A DNA stretch of 42,977 nucleotides. Origin: a virus. Positions 38,504 to 42,977 of the stretch are shown here, one piece after another (the stretch's first letter is position 1; each line of letters starts with the position of its first letter). The stretch spans positions 1 through 42,977 of IMG/VR virus record IMGVR_UViG_3300043434_001094. One strand, 5' to 3'. The position numbers were made by a program, and so were the translations under genes. Under the pieces are notes generated by a model, which did not search any database, was not told the origin of the DNA, and was given only the letters and a program-made list of their open reading frames with translations.

Positions 38504-39010
38504 TTAACGACTGGTTACTGCCCATCTAAAACCGGGGATTTCGTCATGCTCATCATCGATGGCAATCAAGCTTTCATCGCAATCGGTATAACCCAAGGCC
38601 TTGGCTTCTTGTTTTGATGCGGCAATCAATTCGCCTTGGTATTTAACAACCCAACAATGTTGAATGTTTTTCAATGCTTCTTTGGTGCATCTAAAAAACG
38701 TTTTGATGGTGTGATCGGCTTCTTCTTCAAAAACTGCGGCTTTAAAGTTACGGGTGAATGAAATTTTTGTATTAGTAATACTTATTTCTTCTTCAACAAC
38801 ACTTATAAGATCATCATTTTGATCCCAAGAAATAGGTTGCTGACCAACGCCAAAATCAATAGTAACTAAATATTTCCCTAATCTTGAGTTTTTCTCAGAA
38901 AGTCTAATATGTGCTACTTTATGTGCAGCAAATCCTTTTCCATAACGGTCCAATACGACTTTATGTTTTTTTGAATCGAATTCGCTTATTTTTATAGTTT
39001 TTGTGTTCAT
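38504..39010 (-). CDS. Hypothetical protein of accessory island (168 aa)
   Basis: This 168-residue protein is unrecognised. It is strand-rich in the first half ('KISEFDSKKHKVVLDRYG', 'KYLVTIDFGVGQQPISW') and has two Cys residues in 'FFRCTKEAL' and 'IQHCWVVKY'. The gene looks clearly AT-richer than its neighbours, which suggests separate acquisition. ATG 39010 is chosen because the promoter's -10 (39083-39078) lies between it and the earlier in-frame start. It is the first gene of the second island operon. Confidence 0.6.
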   Translation of the reverse strand: MNTKTIKISEFDSKKHKVVLDRYGKGFAAHKVAHIRLSEKNSRLGKYLVTIDFGVGQQPISWDQNDDLISVVEEEISITNTKISFTRNFKAAVFEEEADHTIKTFFRCTKEALKNIQHCWVVKYQGELIAASKQEAKALGYTDCDESLIAIDDEHDEIPGFRWAVTSR

Positions 39011-39077
39011 GACTGGCCTCGCTTTCGCTGGTATTCGCCTTGCATCCTGCCGGCTTAATGATGTCCTGTTGCTGATA

Positions 39078-39106
39078 ATGATAGGTACTTTGTTCCTAAT
39101 TGTCAA
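39078..39106 (-). promoter_or_regulatory. Near-consensus promoter with inverted-repeat operator (copy 2)
   Basis: Reading leftward: TTGACA (39106-39101), 17-bp spacer, TATCAT (39083-39078). The spacer holds TAGGAAC-AAA-GTACCTA (39098-39082), an inverted repeat with one mismatch. The same design recurs at 41799-41827. The -35 starts eight bases after the helicase stop. A promoter this strong with an operator inside the spacer is probably repressed. Confidence 0.82.
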
Positions 39107-39113
39107 GCTGATT

Positions 39114-40574
39114 TCATAATTCCATCACTATTTTTCGCAACTTTTCTTTGCTGCTGGTTTTCACGCGATCCACGTCGGCTTTAAATTTGGCCACGGCATT
39201 GCTTTTACTCCACAGCGCATTCTGGATGCGCTCATCAATGCCAGCGTCGCTACAAATATCGATGTAAACGCATTTGTGGGTTTGACCGATGCGATGATTG
39301 CGATCTTCAGCCTGAATGCGTTCGGCGTATTTGAAACCATTGTTGTAAAAAATGGCGTAGCGCGCCTCATTGAGCGTTAGTCCGTGACCACCGCAACTCG
39401 GAGTCGCGACGAAAAAGCGCGCGTTGGCGCGAAATCTGGTCAGTTGTTCAGCCCGTTGTCGTTCGTTGTAGTCGCCATAAAACAACGCCACGCTGTCAGT
39501 GCCAAACAGCGCGTTCAGCTTGGCGGCGATATGCTGAATGTCGTAGCGGTATTTGGCCCAAATAATGATTTTTTCGTTTACTGGGATGCTGGTGACGGTG
39601 TCGATTAGCACATCCAGGCGCTCGTGATCGATCTCGATGAACTCCTCGGTCAATCGGCCTGAGATATCCGTATAGCGTCTATTCCAAAATCCGCAGGTGA
39701 TTTGTTGCAAAGCGGTAAATAACCGAAACAGGGTGTAGGACGTGAAATCATCCGGGTTTTCAGTCAGGATTTCTTCCTTAGCGGCTTCATACCAACGGCG
39801 TTGGACTGAGTTCATGTCTACATAGCGTGTTTCGTAAATTTTGGCTGGTAGATCCAGGCACTCGTCTTTAGTGACCTGGTAAACGTAGGGCTTGATTTTG
39901 GCCGCGATCCATTCGGTATTATGACTGCGCACGATCAATCCTTTGTAGCGTTCCGAGTATTCCAGATGGTTGCGGCTAAACGAATAAAACGAGCGGTAAC
40001 CGAGGATTTTTGGCGATAAAAACCGCATTTGCGCATACAGATCGACGATGCCTTGACTGATCGGTGTGCCAGTCAAAATCAAGCGATAACGGGCGCGCTC
40101 GGCCATCACTGTAATGCGCTGGGTACGCATCGACTTGTGGCCTTTGATGTAGCTGGATTCGTCTACGATGACCATGCTGGTATCGTCGATCAGTCGGTTG
40201 ACGGTCAGTGCTACCCGATTACTGGCACTCATAGACTCGATGCCCACCACGTACCAAAAACAATCGGTCAGGTTGCGGCTATTGGTTTTATCATCAAAAG
40301 TGCAGATATCGGCGTCGGTGTGCTCGGTGTGCTTGAGGATCTCATGACGAATAGTCTGTTTGAGGGCTACCGGACAGAACCACACCACTCGGCTGATTTT
40401 TGTTTGCCGCAACCTGGCCAGCTCGATAGCAGTGCGGCTTTTTCCTGTGCCCATTTCCATGAACAGCGCGCCGACACGCGTCGGCAACTGCTTGGCAACG
40501 GCTTCTTGTTGGTGACGTAATAACGGCGTAGTGGCGACAATCGCCCGGCGTTCAATCGCGCAGGTCATCGTCAA
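39114..40574 (-). CDS. SNF2-family helicase
   Basis: This 486-residue SF2 translocase has Walker A MGTGKS (41-46), motif II DESSYIK, motif III LTGTPIS, and motif VI 'QAEDRNHRIGQ', the SNF2 signature. Such proteins remodel DNA-protein complexes or fork DNA; phage forms may counter host DNA-binding proteins or aid replication. The Met at 40574 or 40568 begins within the preceding gene's end, giving a 17- to 23-base overlap. It is the second gene of the first island operon. Confidence 0.88.
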   Translation of the reverse strand: MTMTCAIERRAIVATTPLLRHQQEAVAKQLPTRVGALFMEMGTGKSRTAIELARLRQTKISRVVWFCPVALKQTIRHEILKHTEHTDADICTFDDKTNSRNLTDCFWYVVGIESMSASNRVALTVNRLIDDTSMVIVDESSYIKGHKSMRTQRITVMAERARYRLILTGTPISQGIVDLYAQMRFLSPKILGYRSFYSFSRNHLEYSERYKGLIVRSHNTEWIAAKIKPYVYQVTKDECLDLPAKIYETRYVDMNSVQRRWYEAAKEEILTENPDDFTSYTLFRLFTALQQITCGFWNRRYTDISGRLTEEFIEIDHERLDVLIDTVTSIPVNEKIIIWAKYRYDIQHIAAKLNALFGTDSVALFYGDYNERQRAEQLTRFRANARFFVATPSCGGHGLTLNEARYAIFYNNGFKYAERIQAEDRNHRIGQTHKCVYIDICSDAGIDERIQNALWSKSNAVAKFKADVDRVKTSSKEKLRKIVMEL

Positions 40575-41742
40575 CCTCTACATCGGAAGGCACTTCCAGC
40601 TCTACCGGTTCTCCGTCGTCGCCCCGCTTATCTGGTTCCTCGTAGCGCACGTCGACCACTAGCGCCGCGTCTTTGGCCTGTTTGGCAGCTGCCATGGCTT
40701 CGCGGGCGGCGGCGGTGATGGAGAAGCCATTGACCTCGGCAAAATCCAATACCTGTTCAAATTGCTCGATGGCGACGGAAATATGCGGCTTGGCATAACG
40801 GGCGGTCGGCAGGCGCTTGGCGACTTTCCAATAGTCTTCGTCTTTTCGCTCCCAACGGATGCATAAACGGCCTTGTTCTTTACCTGATGTAAACAGGGCA
40901 ATCCAGCGGGTTTGGCATGCTTCGAAATAGCCGTGAATCATGGCATTGCGAATGTCGGCATTGAACTGGCGAACGATGTAGCCGTGGGCCAGCAGAAAAT
41001 GGCCGATCTCGGCAGCGCGATCGAACGTCGTACCGTCCAGGGCTGAAACCAGGCGCTGCCAACGATTGTTATCCCACCGAAAATGGTATTTGTGCATGAT
41101 CAGCCGGAAATTTTCGCGCTTTTCAGGAAATGAAACGCGTACATATTGACCGTTAATCGTGATTTCCGCCACGGTTTCTGTCACCGGATTGGCCGGCCTT
41201 ACGGTGGCCTCTAGCTTTGCTTCGTCGATAATGGCTTTTTGTTCCGGTTTTACCTCGGCAGCAGGTGGATTGGCGACAAATAACTCGCGCAGGATGAAAC
41301 CGATTTTGCTGTCGCGGCGGTCTATCCACCAGGAAGCAGAGGTTTGTTGCTTGAGCAGGTCAATGGCGTAATAGGCGTGCGGATGGTCAACCGGCAATGG
41401 CTCTTGATGCCATCCTGCCGAGCCCCAGTAGGCATCGATCATCATGTGGTCCAGTTCGCCGGCGAGCGACTGGCGGATGGTTTCCAGTTTCTGGGCTCGG
41501 ATTGTCTCAGCCCAGGCGATTTGTTTGTCGCTGCCGGTTAGCTCTGGCAATCCTGCGGCCTGGTTTTGCTCAGCCGCTTTGGCGTTTTCGGTTTGGCGTT
41601 GTTTGTCTTGGCAGTCTGAGCAGATAAATCCTTGTGACTCGGCCCATTCCGCTTTACGGTCGGCGAGTTTTCGGTTTTGCTCGATGAACATGATGGTGTG
41701 GGTGCAACCTTCGGTTGCGCAGTGGGCGTAGGCTTTGGCCAT
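40552..41742 (-). CDS. Zinc-ribbon protein paired with SNF2 helicase (396 aa)
   Basis: The N-terminus has a CX4C...CX2C zinc motif (Cys8, Cys13, Cys41, Cys44). A segment 'ELTGSDKQIAWAETIRAQKL' follows, known to me from uncharacterised bacterial and phage proteins. A middle domain ('EITINGQYVRVSFPEKRENF', 'YHFRWDNNRWQRLV') looks like a small DNA-binding module and faintly recalls the HARP domain of eukaryotic SMARCAL1. The acidic C-terminus ends 'DVEVDDDLRD'. It is co-transcribed with and overlaps the SNF2 gene, so the two may act as one complex. Confidence 0.65.
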   Translation of the reverse strand: MAKAYAHCATEGCTHTIMFIEQNRKLADRKAEWAESQGFICSDCQDKQRQTENAKAAEQNQAAGLPELTGSDKQIAWAETIRAQKLETIRQSLAGELDHMMIDAYWGSAGWHQEPLPVDHPHAYYAIDLLKQQTSASWWIDRRDSKIGFILRELFVANPPAAEVKPEQKAIIDEAKLEATVRPANPVTETVAEITINGQYVRVSFPEKRENFRLIMHKYHFRWDNNRWQRLVSALDGTTFDRAAEIGHFLLAHGYIVRQFNADIRNAMIHGYFEACQTRWIALFTSGKEQGRLCIRWERKDEDYWKVAKRLPTARYAKPHISVAIEQFEQVLDFAEVNGFSITAAAREAMAAAKQAKDAALVVDVRYEEPDKRGDDGEPVELEVPSDVEVDDDLRD

Positions 41743-41798
41743 GGTCTTGTCCTCTTAACGATGTTAATGGAAGGCGCCTCCCTTTCGGTGGCTGGCCA

Positions 41799-41827
41799 AT
41801 AATAGGTATTTTGTTCCTATTTGTCAA
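41799..41827 (-). promoter_or_regulatory. Near-consensus promoter with inverted-repeat operator (copy 1)
   Basis: Reading leftward: TTGACA (41827-41822), 17-bp spacer, TATTAT (41804-41799). The spacer holds a perfect AATAGG...CCTATT inverted repeat (41821-41801) containing TAGGAACAAAATACCTA. Compared with copy 2, most of the operator is identical. It begins four bases after the Mor-like gene stops and drives the 396-residue and SNF2 genes, with a leader of about 50 nt that includes a GGCGCC palindrome. Confidence 0.85.
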
Positions 41828-41830
41828 GCC

Positions 41831-42079
41831 TTACGGACCTAAAATCCGGTAAATCGTGCGTTTGCTGAAGCGGTACCGTCGGGCCAGTTGTTCAACGCTG
41901 GCTCCAGCAGCATGCAAACTGCGAATCTCGGCGTTGCGGGTGTGGTAGTCGCAGGTGGGGACATACAGCCGCTCGCCACCGAAGGTACTGATCAAGGCAT
42001 AAACGATGTCGGCGGCTTTTTGATCGTCATTGATCACCGATGACACGACGCGTTGCATTTCGTGGATGATGCCGGTCAT
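41831..42079 (-). CDS. Mor-like transcription activator
   Basis: This 82-residue protein matches the Mor family of phage Mu: 'ALISTFGGERLYVP', then 'RNAEIRSLHAAGASVEQLAR' and the HTH 'RYRFSKRTIYRIL'. Mu Mor activates the middle promoter as a dimer bound to an inverted repeat. Here it follows terL with an ATGA overlap, at the end of the early operon, so it could turn on a later operon such as that starting at 35.4 kb; that target is inference. Confidence 0.8.
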   Translation of the reverse strand: MTGIIHEMQRVVSSVINDDQKAADIVYALISTFGGERLYVPTCDYHTRNAEIRSLHAAGASVEQLARRYRFSKRTIYRILGP

Positions 42080-42977
42080 AGCAAAGCCGAACTCCGTTTT
42101 GGTTGTTTGGTTTTATAGTTTGGGATGGTTGTGCGGATAAGCGTGTCTGAAGTTCGTGTTACTGTGTCAATCGATGAATCAAACAAATCATTTTGCGCAG
42201 GTTGCACAATTTTTTCTAAACGATCCCATTCACTTTGAGTTTTTCGATGCAAGGCAATTTTATGAGCACAAAATAATGTCATGACAGTACAGTCAAGAGC
42301 TTCATTACGCGCATGGGCACGTCTAGGCACCCAACTACTTATCGTGCCGCGTGATGTTTGTTTAAGCACCCTAACCTCATTTGTAATGTGCTCAAAAAAT
42401 ATGTTTGGTAGGTGTTTTGAAATATGCAAGCACCCTGGTCCAGAATCCTTAACTTGCAAACGGTTATGAATTAAATCTTTAGCAGTGTCAGTGCCGATAA
42501 GATAAAGCTTTACGCCAAATTTAATGATGCGATCTCTAATAGTGACATCCTGCATCTTGCCACGACTGCTGATGGGTTGTCCTGATGTGCTAGATCCCTT
42601 AGTTGCGTAAACTTTAGGCGGATAAAGTGTGTTTTTGCTCCAACCACTTGCTGTGCGTCGATCTCGTGCATAAATATAAGCTTGATGAGTCCAATGGCCG
42701 CCGGTATCAATAGCTACATGTTCAATGCTTAATGTTCCACCTGCACTGTGTGGATATCGGTAAAGCAAATAATCATCTAATTTGTCCCATTCAGTTTGTA
42801 CAGCAGGATTAGCTTCAATAACCTGGTAATCAACGGTCCACATTTCTTCTCCACGGCCAAAGGCATAGACCACTATTTCAAAACGGTCTTTTTGCACATC
42901 GACACCAGCTAATAAAATCAATCCACCACGCGGAACAATTTGTAATGGAAAGTCTTCAGATCGTTTTTTGAGGTCGT
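42076..42977 (-). CDS. terL: Terminase large subunit, C-terminal part
   Basis: This is the nuclease half of TerL, continuing the frame that runs off base 1. It contains 'LLAGVDVQKDRFEIVVYAFG' with the first catalytic Asp, 'HVAIDTGGHWTHQAYIYARD', 'GTDTAKDLIHNRL' and the final 'NEALDCTVM' Asp, the usual GpA-type nuclease layout. Bases 42834-42977 duplicate the window start. The part nearest the stop looks AT-richer than the N-terminal half, which may reflect recombination. Confidence 0.92.
   Translation of the reverse strand, partial: DLKKRSEDFPLQIVPRGGLILLAGVDVQKDRFEIVVYAFGRGEEMWTVDYQVIEANPAVQTEWDKLDDYLLYRYPHSAGGTLSIEHVAIDTGGHWTHQAYIYARDRRTASGWSKNTLYPPKVYATKGSSTSGQPISSRGKMQDVTIRDRIIKFGVKLYLIGTDTAKDLIHNRLQVKDSGPGCLHISKHLPNIFFEHITNEVRVLKQTSRGTISSWVPRRAHARNEALDCTVMTLFCAHKIALHRKTQSEWDRLEKIVQPAQNDLFDSSIDTVTRTSDTLIRTTIPNYKTKQPKRSSALL
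42834..42977. repeat. Terminal direct repeat, right copy
   Basis: This is identical to 1-144 except at 42960, where A replaces C. The match ends exactly at the window edge, as expected when a circular sequence is written with a short overlap. Confidence 0.9.

Overview
This window looks like the complete genome of a temperate, long-tailed (siphovirus-type) phage, read as a circle and cut inside the large terminase gene. The first 144 bases recur at the very end with one mismatch. When the ends are overlapped, the two halves of terL join in frame into a 678-codon gene, and the circle is 42,833 bp. Base composition looks close to 50% GC by eye. The host is probably a gammaproteobacterium. Clues are the PrtN-like, Mor-like, IbrA/IbrB-like and lambda-type head genes, plus a zinc-ribbon membrane protein of a kind I associate with methanotrophic gammaproteobacteria; that last point is weak. 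I see no tRNA, rRNA, CRISPR array, insertion sequence or reverse transcriptase.

Leftward early operon (8320 down to 1, continuing through 42977 to 41831): Cro/YdaS-like repressor, LuxR-type HTH protein, a tiny membrane protein, dNMP kinase, a minor-tail-like protein, SF2 helicase, TOPRIM primase/helicase, a 244-bp non-coding region full of 9-bp repeats (possible origin), a small protein, TerS, TerL and a Mor-like activator.

Switch and rightward operon (8327-16138): a LexA-type CI repressor lies between two divergent promoters of identical build. Each carries a TTTAGC-N5-GCTAAA operator between -35 and -10. The rightward transcript meets a terminator-like hairpin almost at once, then a 30-residue membrane peptide, a second terminator, a coiled-coil protein, a ~200-nt highly structured non-coding segment and a third terminator. 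Next come a membrane protein, a winged-helix protein, a GH108 endolysin, a 3'-5' exonuclease, several small phage proteins, a PrtN-like protein, a tyrosine integrase and a membrane moron. Terminators so close to the promoter, upstream of a lysis gene, suggest antitermination control.

Accessory island (41827 down to 35511): two operons, each driven by a near-consensus sigma70 promoter (TTGACA, 17 bp, TATTAT or TATCAT) with the same inverted-repeat operator in the spacer. They encode a zinc-ribbon protein with an SNF2-type helicase, then a protein of unknown function, a GNAT-like protein, an IbrA-like PAPS-reductase-family protein, an IbrB-like ParB-domain protein, an unknown protein and a small XRE regulator.

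Morphogenesis operon (35427 down to 16311): gpW-like connector, lambda-type portal, prohead protease fused to a Mu gpT-like major capsid protein, DUF2190 decoration protein, several small membrane proteins, fibre-type proteins including a lectin followed by eleven 20-residue repeats, neck proteins, tail tube, G/GT tail chaperones made by -1 frameshifting at A AAA AAG, tape measure, and tail-tip proteins including a predicted seven-bladed beta-propeller. A terminator at 16152-16181 ends this operon. Genes throughout are tightly packed, with many ATGA or TAATG overlaps.
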